A stretch of 64,000 nucleotides of DNA from Sphingomonas sp. So64.6b (GCF_014171475.1 NZ_CP048817.1:4363501-4427500); one strand, 5' to 3'. Shown: positions 33,071 to 43,671, counted from the first letter of the stretch. The notes: generated by a model not told the origin, from the letters alone. Numbers and translations are program-made.

Positions 33071-33176
33071 CGTCATGCTGAACTTGTTTCAGCATCCAGG
33101 CGCGGTCAGTTGATCCACGACCATGTCCGTTTGGCGGATGACCGCGCATGGACCCTGAAACGAGTTCAGGGTGACG
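33071..33176. repeat. Long inverted repeat between thiolase and SDR genes
   Basis: The left arm starts CGTCATGCTGAACTTGTTTC and the right arm, read on the minus strand, starts CGTCACCCTGAACTCGTTTC; the 28-base arms differ at about five positions. Each arm is itself a small hairpin (CTGAAAC type), and GCGGTCA/TGACCGC form an inner stem. A sphingomonad-type mobile intergenic palindrome that may also shape the message between the two genes. Confidence 0.8.
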
Positions 33177-33188
33177 GGTTTTGGTTGG

Positions 33189-34361
<1,173 letters not shown>

Positions 34362-34465
34362 TCCGACTCTCCTATAAGTCCCAATTTGCAACCTCTCTTG
34401 CTCAATCCGGCGTGCTCGGCAAGGGTCGCGCGAACAGCCTCATTGCCCGAAGCGGAGAGTCCCCG

Positions 34466-35131
34466 ATGAAAGTGTCCGAAGCCGTAGCGGCACGCCGATC
34501 GGTGCGCGGTTTCCTCGATACGCCGGTCGATGCGGAGTTGCTGCGCGACGTGGTGACAAAGGCCGCACGAGCTGCGACCGGCGGCAATTTGCAGCCCTGG
34601 CATGTCGACCTGCTCAGCGGTGCGCCGCTGGCTGAGCTCAAGGCGATCGTCGCGGCGAAACTGATCGCCGGCGAGACCGAAGAGCCAGCTTATCAGATCT
34701 ATCCGGCACCGCTCTCCGCCCCCTATCGCGACCGTCGCTTCGCGGTCGGTGAGGCGATGTATGGGGAGATCGGCATTCCGCGTGAGGACAGGGCGGCACG
34801 GCGCATGTGGTTCGCGCGCAACTTTCGGTTCTTCGGCGCGCCGGCCGCCCTGTTTTGCACCGTCGACCGTCAGATGGGGCCGCCGCAATGGGCCGATCTC
34901 GGCATGTATCTGCAGAATGTCATGCTGCTGGCGGTCGAAGCGGGGCTTGCGACCTGTCCGCAGGAATGCTGGGCGATGTATCCCGGGACGATCACGTCGT
35001 TCCTCGGCACGCCGGCCGAGCGCATGCTCTTTTGCGGCATGGCGATCGGTTATGAAGATACAGAAGAGCCCGCCAACCGCTTGCGCAGTTCACGGGCTCC
35101 GGAAGAGGAATGGCTGTCGGTACGGAGCTAA
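34466..35131 (+). CDS. Nitroreductase-family flavoprotein
   Basis: 221 residues. N-terminal AVAARRSVRGFLDTPVD and GGNLQPW bind FMN; the C-terminal NVMLLAVEAGLATCPQ helix and FLGTP complete the fold. Reduces nitro compounds or quinones with NAD(P)H. ATG 34466 follows GGAGAG. Its stop TAA overlaps the stop TAG of the convergent gene (35128-35131). Confidence 0.9.
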   Translation: MKVSEAVAARRSVRGFLDTPVDAELLRDVVTKAARAATGGNLQPWHVDLLSGAPLAELKAIVAAKLIAGETEEPAYQIYPAPLSAPYRDRRFAVGEAMYGEIGIPREDRAARRMWFARNFRFFGAPAALFCTVDRQMGPPQWADLGMYLQNVMLLAVEAGLATCPQECWAMYPGTITSFLGTPAERMLFCGMAIGYEDTEEPANRLRSSRAPEEEWLSVRS

Positions 35132-35394
35132 AGCACCACGGTTCGCGGTCTGGCTTCCTCGATCGCGACCAGAATCATGCGTTCCCACACCGCCGGGTCT
35201 CCGGCCGCGGCCATCGCCTCGTCGGGCGCGCGTAGCGTGTGCAGCACGGCGACCGCATCGTCGAGATGGTCTTTCCAGGCCCGTTCCACCAGATCGCGGG
35301 CGGAGTCTTCGTCGCCGTCGGCATTGGCGCTGATGCGCCGGCCGGCAAGCACCCGGGCGATCCGTTCGGCGGCTGGAGTGATGGCGACGTCCAT
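35128..35394 (-). CDS. Small hypothetical protein after the RNA helicase gene
   Basis: 88 residues, helical and acidic, with ARVLAGRRISANADGDEDSARDLVERAWKDHLDDAV. ATG 35394 is preceded by GAGGAG. 64 bases after the helicase gene on the same strand. Conserved-looking but no named family recognised. Confidence 0.65.
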   Translation of the reverse strand: MDVAITPAAERIARVLAGRRISANADGDEDSARDLVERAWKDHLDDAVAVLHTLRAPDEAMAAAGDPAVWERMILVAIEEARPRTVVL

Positions 35395-35458
35395 GATGCT
35401 CTCCTCAGGGTTCACCCTGAACCAAACACCCGGGACGCCGCTGGTATCCCTTATGACG

Positions 35459-36886
35459 TCAAGCCGCTGGCGAACGACGTCCGCCGCCCGAATGCTGGCG
35501 GCGTGGACCGCCGCCCGCAGGACGGCCGGCATTGCCGCCGGAACGGCCCGGGCCACCGGGACGATGGCCGCCAGCCGGACGACCCGCACCCTCGGGACGG
35601 CCACCACCTGGACGACCGGCACCCTCGGCGCGCTGACCGGTCGGACGCGCGGCATGCGTTGCGCGCGGCGGCGCGCGGTGACGGCCGCTGTCGTCGCGGC
35701 GGCGCTCGTCATCGGCACCGGCCGGGCGGTTGGCCTTGATTTTCGCCGCCTCTGCGGTGAAGCCCTCGGGCAATTCCATCACGTTGGGCTTGACCCGCGT
35801 CAGCTTCTCGATGTCGCGCAGATATGGCCGCTCGTCGCTCGCGCAGAAGCTGATCGCCACGCCGCTCGCGCCGGCCCGTGCGGTCCGGCCGATGCGGTGG
35901 ACATATTGCTCGGGCACATTGGGCAGTTCGAAGTTGAACACATGGCTGACGCCAGTCACGTCGATACCGCGCGCGGCGATATCGGTCGCGATCAGCACCT
36001 TGGCCTTGCCCGCCTTGAACTCGGCCAGCGCCCGCTCGCGCTGCGGCTGGCTCTTGTTGCCATGGATCGCGTTGGCGGCGATCCCGGCATGGCCAAGCAG
36101 CTTCACGACGCGGTCGGCGCCATGCTTGGTGCGGGTAAACACCAGCGCTCGCTCGACGGCTTCGTCGCGCAACAGGATGGTCAGCAGCGCCTGCTTCTCG
36201 GCCTGGTTGATGAAGGTGACATGCTGGTCGACGCGCTCGGCGGTAGTCGAAACCGGCGCGACCTTGACGGTCACCGGATCCTTGAGGAACTGGTCGGCCA
36301 GCTCGCGGATCGCGTTGGGCATCGTCGCCGAGAAGAACAGGGTCTGGCGCTGCTTGGGCAGCATCCGGACGATCTTGCGCAGCGCATGGATGAAGCCCAG
36401 GTCGAGCATCTGGTCGGCTTCGTCGAGGACGAGGATCTCCAGCGTCGCCAGGCTGACGAAGCGCTGCTCGATCAGGTCGAGCAGGCGGCCCGGCGTGGCG
36501 ACCAGAATGTCGACGCCGCGTGCCATGTCCTGACGGTTCTTGTTGATGCTGGTGCCGCCGAACACGGTCGCGACCGACATTTTGGAGAACTTCCCGTAAT
36601 CGCGCGCGCTATCGGCGATCTGGCTGGCCAGTTCGCGCGTCGGGGCGAGTACGAGCATGCGGCAATGCGTCGGCAGCACGCGCTTCTCTTCGTTGACCAG
36701 ACGCTGGATCGACGGCAGCACGAATGCGGCGGTCTTGCCGGTGCCGGTCTGCGCGATGCCGAGCAGGTCGCGGCCTTCGAGGAGAGTCGGGATCGACTGC
36801 TTCTGGATTGGGGTGGGGGTGGTGTAGCCCTTTGCTTCGAGAGCGCGGACCAGGGGTTCGGCAAGGCCGAGATGTGCGAAAGACAT
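35459..36886 (-). CDS. rhlE: DEAD-box RNA helicase, RhlE type
   Basis: 475 residues. Q motif (TPIQKQSIP), motif I GTGKT at 48-52, DEAD at 155-158, SAT at 186-188, and motif VI HRIGRTARAG. Both RecA-like domains are complete by about residue 385; the last ~85 residues are a disordered tail rich in Gly, Arg, Pro (GRPGGG, GRPEGAGRP). Unwinds RNA, probably in ribosome assembly or RNA decay. ATG 36886 is chosen; the 47-residue upstream extension does not look like coding sequence. Confidence 0.93.
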   Translation of the reverse strand: MSFAHLGLAEPLVRALEAKGYTTPTPIQKQSIPTLLEGRDLLGIAQTGTGKTAAFVLPSIQRLVNEEKRVLPTHCRMLVLAPTRELASQIADSARDYGKFSKMSVATVFGGTSINKNRQDMARGVDILVATPGRLLDLIEQRFVSLATLEILVLDEADQMLDLGFIHALRKIVRMLPKQRQTLFFSATMPNAIRELADQFLKDPVTVKVAPVSTTAERVDQHVTFINQAEKQALLTILLRDEAVERALVFTRTKHGADRVVKLLGHAGIAANAIHGNKSQPQRERALAEFKAGKAKVLIATDIAARGIDVTGVSHVFNFELPNVPEQYVHRIGRTARAGASGVAISFCASDERPYLRDIEKLTRVKPNVMELPEGFTAEAAKIKANRPAGADDERRRDDSGRHRAPPRATHAARPTGQRAEGAGRPGGGRPEGAGRPAGGHRPGGPGRSGGNAGRPAGGGPRRQHSGGGRRSPAA

Positions 36887-37099
36887 GAGTATGGATAGCC
36901 TGAATCGGCCAAGGCGCGTCGAATCGACGCACCAATGGCGGGGATGGTGACACCCCGCGTGAAAAGGGAAGCCTGTTAAAAACGACCGAGGCGGAGCCGG
37001 AACCTTGCGGATCCAATCACGCTGCATGACGCCTCGATGGGCGCTATGTAGATGCTGCGCTGCAAAATGTCAATCTGGGCAAGATGGTCGGCGGCGGCT

Positions 37100-37873
37100 C
37101 TATACCCTGCGCGCGGTCACAATCCAGGCACGAGAGTCAAATAGGACTCCGTCGGCGGTCGCGTGCACATCCAGCAAGGCGCGTAGCCGTTGGTGGGCTT
37201 TGTCCGCTGTCGAGTGCGTATCGGTAAAGCTGTCCTGCATGAACAGCTCGACCACCGCGTCGTGCGCCGCATCGACGTTCGGTCCGTAAAAGACCGGTTC
37301 ATGGACCTCGGCAAAGTCGATCGAGGCGAAGCCTGCTGCGGTCAAAATGCGCGAGGTGACCGCCCGATCGGCGAGCGAAAATGCTGGGCTTGCCTGTGTC
37401 GAAGAGGTTCGGGCCGGCGCCAGCGCCTGCTGGATGGCGATCGCCCATTCATTCTGCTTACGACCCTGCCACACCATCATTACGAGACGAGCGCCGGGGC
37501 GCATCGCCTGGCCGATATTAGTGAAGGCGGCGACCGGATCGGCGAAGAACATCGTCCCGAAACGACTGATGCACAGGTCGAAATACGCCGCCGGAAAGCG
37601 ATACACCTGCGCGTCGCCCAGCTCGAAGGCGGCGTTGTGAAGTCCCGCCTTCGCACTGCGCCGGCGCGCAATTTCGAGCATGTCCTCCGCCACATCCACG
37701 CCGAGCACGCTTCCCTCCGCCGCGGCGCGGGCAGCATCCCGGGTGGATTGCCCTCCGCCGCAGCCGATATCGAGCACGCGATCCTGCAGACCGATCTTGA
37801 GGGCGGCTCGAAAATGTTCCTGGTGCCGGTGCAATTCAGCATCGTAAAAAGCTGCGCGATCCAAAGCCATCAT
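37100..37873 (-). CDS. Class I SAM-dependent methyltransferase
   Basis: 257 residues. Motif I VLDIGCGGGQ at 33-42, acidic end of strand 2 (GVDVAEDML), GDAQVYRFP as motif II region, then PGARLVMMVWQG. UbiE/Methyltransf_11-like. Substrate unknown. Its ATG overlaps the GST stop by four bases, so it is part of the MFS-GST-methyltransferase operon. Confidence 0.88.
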   Translation of the reverse strand: MMALDRAAFYDAELHRHQEHFRAALKIGLQDRVLDIGCGGGQSTRDAARAAAEGSVLGVDVAEDMLEIARRRSAKAGLHNAAFELGDAQVYRFPAAYFDLCISRFGTMFFADPVAAFTNIGQAMRPGARLVMMVWQGRKQNEWAIAIQQALAPARTSSTQASPAFSLADRAVTSRILTAAGFASIDFAEVHEPVFYGPNVDAAHDAVVELFMQDSFTDTHSTADKAHQRLRALLDVHATADGVLFDSRAWIVTARRV

Positions 37874-38457
37874 TGCGCCTTTCCACGCTCACGGCGCAGC
37901 GCCGCCTGCACTGCAGGCCGCGCTTCGACGCGCGCCACATAGTCGCGATACGCATCGCCCAGCGGTAATTCCATCGCCAGTGCGCCACGCGCCATCGCGA
38001 ACAGATAGGCATCGACCACGCCGAACGTCTCGCCGAACAGATAACCGTGCTGGAGCCGCGGGCAGAGATAACCGAACCATCGTACGATATCGTCGCCGAC
38101 CGCCTCGCGCGCCTCCTCGGGAAGCGAGAAATAGATCGGAAAGCGCTTGTGAATCTCGCTGGCAATGCAGCTCAGCATCTCCAGCATCCGGTAATTGCCG
38201 AGCGCCCCCGCCGGCGCGAGATGCGCGGCGCGGTCGGCAATCCAGGCGAGGATCGCCACATTCTCCGTCAGCACCTCGCCATCGTCGAAGCGCAACGCGG
38301 GCACCTGTCCTTTCGGATTGACGGCGAGATAGCTGCTGCCATCGCCGAGACGCTTTGAATCGAGATCGACCTCGGAGAGCTCGAACGTAATTCCGGCCTC
38401 GAGCAGCGCGATATGGTCGGCAAGGCTGCTGAATTCTGGTGCGAAGAACAATATCAT
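37870..38457 (-). CDS. Glutathione S-transferase
   Basis: 195 residues. N-terminal thioredoxin-like domain with NPKGQVPAL (cis-Pro loop) and LTENVAILAWIAD, C-terminal all-helical domain with GYLFGETFGVVDAYLFAMA and its N-capping Asp. Resembles the beta-class bacterial GSTs but lacks an obvious Cys at position 10 (the motif there reads FAPEFSSLA, leaving Ser as the activating residue). ATG 38457 has GGAGGTTG upstream; four bases after the MFS stop. Confidence 0.88.
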   Translation of the reverse strand: MILFFAPEFSSLADHIALLEAGITFELSEVDLDSKRLGDGSSYLAVNPKGQVPALRFDDGEVLTENVAILAWIADRAAHLAPAGALGNYRMLEMLSCIASEIHKRFPIYFSLPEEAREAVGDDIVRWFGYLCPRLQHGYLFGETFGVVDAYLFAMARGALAMELPLGDAYRDYVARVEARPAVQAALRRERGKAQ

Positions 38458-38461
38458 TGGA

Positions 38462-39640
38462 TCAACCTCCATTCCCACGGACAAGTGACGGGAATCCCGA
38501 CCGCCTCTGCAGCGACAGCGCGAGTGCGGGCGCGATGCAGCAAGCCGATGCGAGCGCGCAGCCGGTAAAGCCGAACTGCCCGAACAGTGGCCGGTAGAAA
38601 AATGCACCAGCCGAGACGGCGAGATAGGTAACGGCGCTATAAAGGCCCAGAATCGCACCGCGCAGCTGGCCGTCGAGCGCAGTCAGCCAGCCGACGATCA
38701 GGTTAAGGCCGATATGGTTGGCGACACCCCAAACCAGGCAGAGGATGATGAGAATCGCCGCATGGTCCGAAGCCGCGGCCAGCGCGAAATAGACGAGCCC
38801 GAGCCCCATAAACGCGACCGGCGCTGTAGCGGCTGAGCCATAGCGGTCGAGCAAGCGATCCGCGAATGCTGCAACCCCGAAGCCCAGCCCGTAGGCGGCA
38901 GGCGCGAGGCCGGCCATCGTTGTCGAGAGCTGCAAGGGGCCGGTGAGGTGCGGACCGAGATAAGCGTAAAGGCCGTAAAAGGCGGTCATATAAGTGGCGA
39001 CCGTCAGCAGCGCTGGGGCGATGCCCGGCACGCGTAGCGCGGTTAGCGGTGAATTCGCGCGCAGCGAAAGAGCGGAGGACGGAAGCGGGAAAGCCAGGTC
39101 CCGGCTACGGCCAGCCTTCGCGACCAGCCCGCCGGCCGCGACCGCAAGCAAAGCGAATACAAGGCGCCAATGGATGAAATCGGCGATAATGGCGGACAGG
39201 CTGACGCCGAGCACCAGGCTGACGGTCCATCCGGTGAGGACCCATCCCAGCGTCTCGCTCTCGCGTCCTTTCTCGGCAACCAGCGCCGATAAAGCGTAGA
39301 TCGCCGGCAGCGCACATCCCGCCGCCAGCCCCGCAAGCGCCTGAGCAAGGCAAAACACGACCAGGTTTGGCGCGAAGGCCGACAAGACGAGCCCCGCCGT
39401 CAGAACCAATAGCGAGCGGATGAGCGCCGCCCGGTGCCCGACCCGATCGATCGTGGGAGCGAGCAGCAACGCACTTGCGGCGGTCGCAAGGCCGTAGATC
39501 ACGGCGGCATTCATCACGTCCGGCGCATCAGCGCCGGCAAAGGAGTGCGCGACCGTGCCAGCGATCGGGCTCAACGCCAGCGAGTTTGCACCGATCACCG
39601 CGATCGATCCGGCCAACGAGATTAGCTTGCGCATTGCCAT
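38462..39640 (-). CDS. MFS transporter
   Basis: 392 residues, about 12 hydrophobic helices, no signal peptide. DRVGHRAALIRS after helix 2 is the MFS loop motif A (D-R-x-G-x-R). Resembles drug or sugar exporters of the DHA1 group. First gene of a three-gene operon with a GST and a methyltransferase, divergent from an Lrp-type regulator, which fits efflux or detoxication of a small molecule that is conjugated or methylated. Confidence 0.88.
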   Translation of the reverse strand: MAMRKLISLAGSIAVIGANSLALSPIAGTVAHSFAGADAPDVMNAAVIYGLATAASALLLAPTIDRVGHRAALIRSLLVLTAGLVLSAFAPNLVVFCLAQALAGLAAGCALPAIYALSALVAEKGRESETLGWVLTGWTVSLVLGVSLSAIIADFIHWRLVFALLAVAAGGLVAKAGRSRDLAFPLPSSALSLRANSPLTALRVPGIAPALLTVATYMTAFYGLYAYLGPHLTGPLQLSTTMAGLAPAAYGLGFGVAAFADRLLDRYGSAATAPVAFMGLGLVYFALAAASDHAAILIILCLVWGVANHIGLNLIVGWLTALDGQLRGAILGLYSAVTYLAVSAGAFFYRPLFGQFGFTGCALASACCIAPALALSLQRRSGFPSLVRGNGG

Positions 39641-39651
39641 GTTTGCGTCCT

Positions 39652-39691
39652 AATTTCATTCGGCTTTTCATTGAAAACTACGAATGAAATT
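39652..39691. promoter_or_regulatory. Inverted-repeat operator between MFS and Lrp-type genes
   Basis: AATTTCATTCG (39652-39662) and CGAATGAAATT (39681-39691) are perfect inverted copies with an 18-base spacer that itself holds TTTTCATTGAAAA (39665-39677), nearly palindromic. Placed exactly between the two divergent starts, the expected site for the Lrp-type regulator. Confidence 0.75.
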
Positions 39692-39706
39692 CAGGAAAGG
39701 GCAAAA

Positions 39707-40228
39707 ATGTCGGGTACGGAAAAAACAGATATTGTTCGGCAAGCGCAGCCGATCGGGCGGCCTATCGATGGTTTGGACCGAAAAATATTAGGCGTGCTCG
39801 CCGCCAATGCGGATGTCAGCTATGTGGAGCTCGGCCAGATGGTCGGCTTGTCGGCGCCCGCGGTTCATGACCGGGTGAAGAAGCTGCGCGCGTCGGGGTG
39901 CCTGCGCCGCACGGTCGCGGTGCTCGACGCCGCCGCAATCGGCAAGCCATTGCTCGCCTTCGTCCATGTCGACAACACCGGCTGGTGCAAAACCGCAGAA
40001 CTGATGGCGTGGGCCGAACTGCCTGAGGTCGAGGAGATCCACTCGGTCGCCGGCGATACCGGTATGCTGCTCAAGGTGCGTTGCGCGTCCGGTCTCGCAT
40101 TGGAGGCGTTGCTTGCGCGGCTCTACGCAATGCCGGGCATCAGGAGCACGCGCAGCTATGTTGTCCTGTCGACCTATCTGGAGCGCACATCACAGGCCGG
40201 TATCACCGATTTCCCGGAGGCCGGGTAA
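39707..40228 (+). CDS. Lrp/AsnC-family transcriptional regulator
   Basis: 173 residues. N-terminal HTH (LDRKILGVLAANADVSYVELGQMVGLSAPAVHDRVKKL) and C-terminal RAM domain (AFVHVDNTG, EEIHSVAGDTGMLLKV). ATG 39707 has AGGAAAGGG upstream; a TTG twelve codons earlier lies inside the operator and is less likely. Divergent from the MFS-GST-methyltransferase operon and probably its regulator. Confidence 0.93.
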   Translation: MSGTEKTDIVRQAQPIGRPIDGLDRKILGVLAANADVSYVELGQMVGLSAPAVHDRVKKLRASGCLRRTVAVLDAAAIGKPLLAFVHVDNTGWCKTAELMAWAELPEVEEIHSVAGDTGMLLKVRCASGLALEALLARLYAMPGIRSTRSYVVLSTYLERTSQAGITDFPEAG

Positions 40229-40311
40229 TTTCCGCCTGATGGTTCGGCCTGCCGTGAATGACTGGAAATCATGCGAAGCCGCCGCAGCCTATGGCTGACT
40301 TTGCGACCTTC

Positions 40312-40869
40312 TCAGTCGCCAATCGAACGGATGACCCTTGCCGGGTTTCCGCCGACAAGAGTGTTGGGGAGGATATCCCCGGTGACCACCGAACCCGCCG
40401 CCACAACAGAATTTTCGCCTATCGTTACCCCGCCGATGATCGTTACGCCGGCTGCGATCCAGACGTTCCTCTCAATCACGATAGGCTTTGCGATCACGAA
40501 GTCGCGCCGCCGGGAAGGTTCGACCGGATGACCCGACGTAATGATGCTGACGTTCGGCCCGATCATTACGTCATCGGCGATGTCGATCCCGCCAAGGTCG
40601 TACATGGTGCAATTCTGGTTTATGAACACATTGCGTCCAACGCGGATATTCTCGCCGCCGGTCGTATAGAATGGCGGGATCAGCGAAAAACTGTCGTCCA
40701 CCCTGTTGCCGATCAAATCGCTGAACATTGCTCGGATTTCGTCCGCATCGTCGAACGTCAAACGGTTGAGGATCGGGGTGATCGCCATCGCCCGCTTGAC
40801 GCTCGCCACCATGGCTGCCGATTCCGGCGTCCTCCTGGGAATAATCCTTGTGCCGTTGTCATTCGACAT
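40312..40869 (-). CDS. Maltose/galactoside O-acetyltransferase-type (LbH)
   Basis: 185 residues. Left-handed beta-helix repeats from ~85 (VFINQNCTMYDLGGIDIADDVMIGPNVSIITSGHP), with the catalytic His in TSGHPVEPSRRR, and the AGVTIIGGVTIGENSVVAAGSVVTGDIL repeats that bind acetyl-CoA. NodL/LacA group. Start ATG 40869 (CGAGG ten bases upstream) or ATG 40890 (GAGGG upstream). Downstream of the amidohydrolase gene on the same strand. Confidence 0.9.
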   Translation of the reverse strand: MSNDNGTRIIPRRTPESAAMVASVKRAMAITPILNRLTFDDADEIRAMFSDLIGNRVDDSFSLIPPFYTTGGENIRVGRNVFINQNCTMYDLGGIDIADDVMIGPNVSIITSGHPVEPSRRRDFVIAKPIVIERNVWIAAGVTIIGGVTIGENSVVAAGSVVTGDILPNTLVGGNPARVIRSIGD

Positions 40870-40900
40870 TCGTTGTTTTCCTCGGGCCATGCCCGCACCC

Positions 40901-42214
40901 TCAGCGCTGATACGCCTTGGGCAATGCTCCCTCCTGCGGCACCAGATAGCGATCGCGCAGCATGCCCTGGCGCGTCTCGAGCGGTTGTTTGACCCCATCG
41001 ATATAAACCGAGAGCGCAGCCGTATCGAGTTCGAGCGGGTCGCCGCTCCAGATCACCACATCGCCGCGCCGGCCGGGGCGCAGCGAGCCGATCTCGCCGC
41101 CCATGCCGATCGCTTCGGCCGGAATTGAGCTGATCGCGGCAAAGGCGCTGTTCCAGTCGAGTCCGGTCGCGCCGGGCAATTTCGTCAAGGCGACAAGGTT
41201 TCCGGCATATTGTTTTTCGAGCCGCGCCTGGCGCGCTTCATTGTCGTTGATCATGCCGATCCCGACCTGCACGCCCGCCGCCTTCATCCGGCCGATGTTC
41301 GACTGAGTCGATCCAAGCTGCTCGAACGACGCGGGCAGGTCGGTCAGCGCGCTGGCGATCACCGGCACGCGCGCGGCTGCAATCTGTGGCGCCACGATCC
41401 AGCCTTCCGCCGCGCCGACGAACACCAGCTTCAGCGCAGGCATTTCTTTTTTGAGGTCGAGCAGCACCAAAATGTCGGAGGCGCGTTCGACATGGATCAG
41501 CAGCGGCATGCGGCCGCTCACCACTGCACCGAGCGCTTCGGCATCGGCGCGGGTGAGCAACGCATCCTTGCCGAGATCGGCATAGCCCGCCGGGTTGCGC
41601 GCATAATCGCGCGCCTGGACTAGCGCGTTGCGGAACTGCAGGATCGCCGATGCGCGGCTGCCGCCGCCGGCGCGTGCGCCGGATTCGCCATATTCCATGA
41701 ACTGGAAGGCACGCGCGCGCGTTACCGCGTCGCGATCCGCGCCGAGATCGATCACCGCGCCCATGCCGGCAAAGACCGAACCGTTATTGTCCGGCGCGAC
41801 GATAGCGCGAGTCACGCCCTCGGCGCGATTGAGCGGGATCGAACTCGACTTGGGATTGACCGCCGGCGCGATATCGATCGCGGCATGGAACGGGCTGCTC
41901 GATGCGCCCGAATCATTGGTCTGCGAAACGCCGTCGACTTCGATGATACCCATGCGAGTGAAGCCGGCGACGATGCCGGGTGTGACCCAGCGGCCGCCGG
42001 CATCGACCGTCTCAATGCCGGCAGGAGTGGCGATGGCTGCGCCTGCTGCGACGATCTTGCCATCGCGCACCACGACGGTGCCACGCTCGATCGGTGCCGA
42101 TCCGTCGCCGATCACCAGCTTCGCATTGACGATCGCGACCGATTGCGCGGCAGCCGGAGTTGCCGTGCCAATCAATGTCAGGGGCGCGACGGCGCAGAGC
42201 AGAAGGCGCTTCAC
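40901..42214 (-). CDS. Exported amidohydrolase-family protein without the HxH motif
   Basis: 437 residues. Sec signal (LLCAVAPLTLIGTATPAAAQ). Composite beta-sandwich edges (VIGDGSAPIERGTVVVRDGKI, GGRWVTPGIV; C-terminal GSLRPGRRGDVVIWSGDPLE) place it in the amidohydrolase superfamily. But after TPGIV, where D-x-H-x-H should come, it reads AGFTRMG, so the first two metal ligands are gone. Its start overlaps the stop of the next amidohydrolase by four bases. Likely a non-catalytic or altered partner of that protein. Confidence 0.85.
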   Translation of the reverse strand: MKRLLLCAVAPLTLIGTATPAAAQSVAIVNAKLVIGDGSAPIERGTVVVRDGKIVAAGAAIATPAGIETVDAGGRWVTPGIVAGFTRMGIIEVDGVSQTNDSGASSSPFHAAIDIAPAVNPKSSSIPLNRAEGVTRAIVAPDNNGSVFAGMGAVIDLGADRDAVTRARAFQFMEYGESGARAGGGSRASAILQFRNALVQARDYARNPAGYADLGKDALLTRADAEALGAVVSGRMPLLIHVERASDILVLLDLKKEMPALKLVFVGAAEGWIVAPQIAAARVPVIASALTDLPASFEQLGSTQSNIGRMKAAGVQVGIGMINDNEARQARLEKQYAGNLVALTKLPGATGLDWNSAFAAISSIPAEAIGMGGEIGSLRPGRRGDVVIWSGDPLELDTAALSVYIDGVKQPLETRQGMLRDRYLVPQEGALPKAYQR

Positions 42215-43671
42215 TTCACATCTCCCGCGCCGGGCTGGCCAAGCTCGAAATCGGACACCGGCCGGAGTTTCGGATTGTTCGCATCGTACAGCAGGGCGCC
42301 ATCGATCCAGACCTTTTCAGGGCGCGAATAGACGCTGAACGGATTGCCGTTCCACAGCACGACATCGGCCATCTTGCCCGGCTTCAGGCTACCGGTGCGG
42401 TCAGCGATGCCGAGCGCCTTTGCCGGGTTGATCGTCAGCCATTCCCACGCCACGGCGTCCGAAATGTCGATCCCCGCGCGCCGCCCGGCGGCCAGCGCCT
42501 TAGCGACTTCCTGGTTCAAACGCTGGATGCCGTTCTCGTCGTCGCTATGGATCATCGCGCAGGCGCCAGCCTTTTGCAGCAGCGCGAGATTCTCGCTGAT
42601 CGCGTCATAGCTTTCCATCTTGAAGCCCCACCAGTCGGCCCAGACCGCCGCGCAAGTGCCGTTCTGCTTCAACAGGTCGCCGATCTTATAGGCCTCGACC
42701 GCATGGTGGAACGCGGCGACATGATAGCCGAACTCTTTGGCCATATCCATGACGATGGCCATTTCGTCGGCGCGGTAGCAGTGATTCTGGACGAGGATTT
42801 CGCCGTCGAGCACGCCGCGCAGCGTGTCCATCGCGATGTCGCGGGTCGGTGCGTCGCCGCCCTCCTTCTCGTACTTGTCCCATTTGCGCTTATACTCGAC
42901 CGCCTTGGCCCAAGTCTGGCGATCGACCGCGATATTGCCCATCCGGGTCGAGGGCTGGCGGCCCTTGCCGCCATAGACGCGTTTGGGATTCTCGCCGCAG
43001 GCCATCTTCAGGCCGTACGGCGCGCCGGGGAATTTCATGCCCTGCATGGTGCGCGCATAGACATTCTTGAGCACGACCGACCGTCCGCCCATCAGATTGG
43101 CCGACCCGGGCAGGATTTGCAGCGTGGTGACTCCGCCATTGGTCAGCGCGCGGCTGAACCCCGGATCCTGTGGCCAGACGCTGTGTTCGGCCCAGACATC
43201 GGCGGTGATCGGCCCGGTCGCTTCATTGCCGTCCGAATTGGCTTCGACCCCGGGCGAGGGGTAATCGCCGAGATGGCTATGGATATCGATGATACCGGGC
43301 GTCACGACCTTGCCGGTGCCATCGACCACCGTCGCGCCTTCGGGCACGGTGAAGTCGGACGCGCCCAATGCGACGATCTTGCCGTCGGCGAACAGTACCG
43401 ATCCGTTGCTGAAGGTGCCGCCCTCGCCATCGAAGATGGTGACATTGGTGATCACCGTCGGGGTGCCGGGATAGGCTTTGTAGGTCGAGGGATAGGGATC
43501 GTGGCTGAGGCTTTTGCGTGGTGCGGAGTCGCTTGCGCTCTTCGGCTTGTCGGCATTGGCGTCGGTGGCGCAGGCCGAGAGCAGAGCGGCCATCGCACAG
43601 GCCATCAGCGCGGCGCGTGGCCCCCTCTTCGCGGCACGCAACTCCTGTGCTGCCCGAAACCCGTTCGCCAT
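42211..43671 (-). CDS. Amidohydrolase, lipoprotein
   Basis: 486 residues. Lipoprotein signal (MAALLSAC) and a Ser/Lys/Pro linker. VTPGIIDIHSHLGDYPSP carries the HxH metal pair, later QNHCYRADE, GYHVAAFHHA and MIHSDDENG supply the remaining His and Asp ligands; C-terminal SLKPGKMADVVLWNG closes the barrel. Periplasmic, imidazolonepropionase-like/prolidase-like; substrate unknown. Overlaps its paralogue by four bases. Confidence 0.9.
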   Translation of the reverse strand: MANGFRAAQELRAAKRGPRAALMACAMAALLSACATDANADKPKSASDSAPRKSLSHDPYPSTYKAYPGTPTVITNVTIFDGEGGTFSNGSVLFADGKIVALGASDFTVPEGATVVDGTGKVVTPGIIDIHSHLGDYPSPGVEANSDGNEATGPITADVWAEHSVWPQDPGFSRALTNGGVTTLQILPGSANLMGGRSVVLKNVYARTMQGMKFPGAPYGLKMACGENPKRVYGGKGRQPSTRMGNIAVDRQTWAKAVEYKRKWDKYEKEGGDAPTRDIAMDTLRGVLDGEILVQNHCYRADEMAIVMDMAKEFGYHVAAFHHAVEAYKIGDLLKQNGTCAAVWADWWGFKMESYDAISENLALLQKAGACAMIHSDDENGIQRLNQEVAKALAAGRRAGIDISDAVAWEWLTINPAKALGIADRTGSLKPGKMADVVLWNGNPFSVYSRPEKVWIDGALLYDANNPKLRPVSDFELGQPGAGDVK

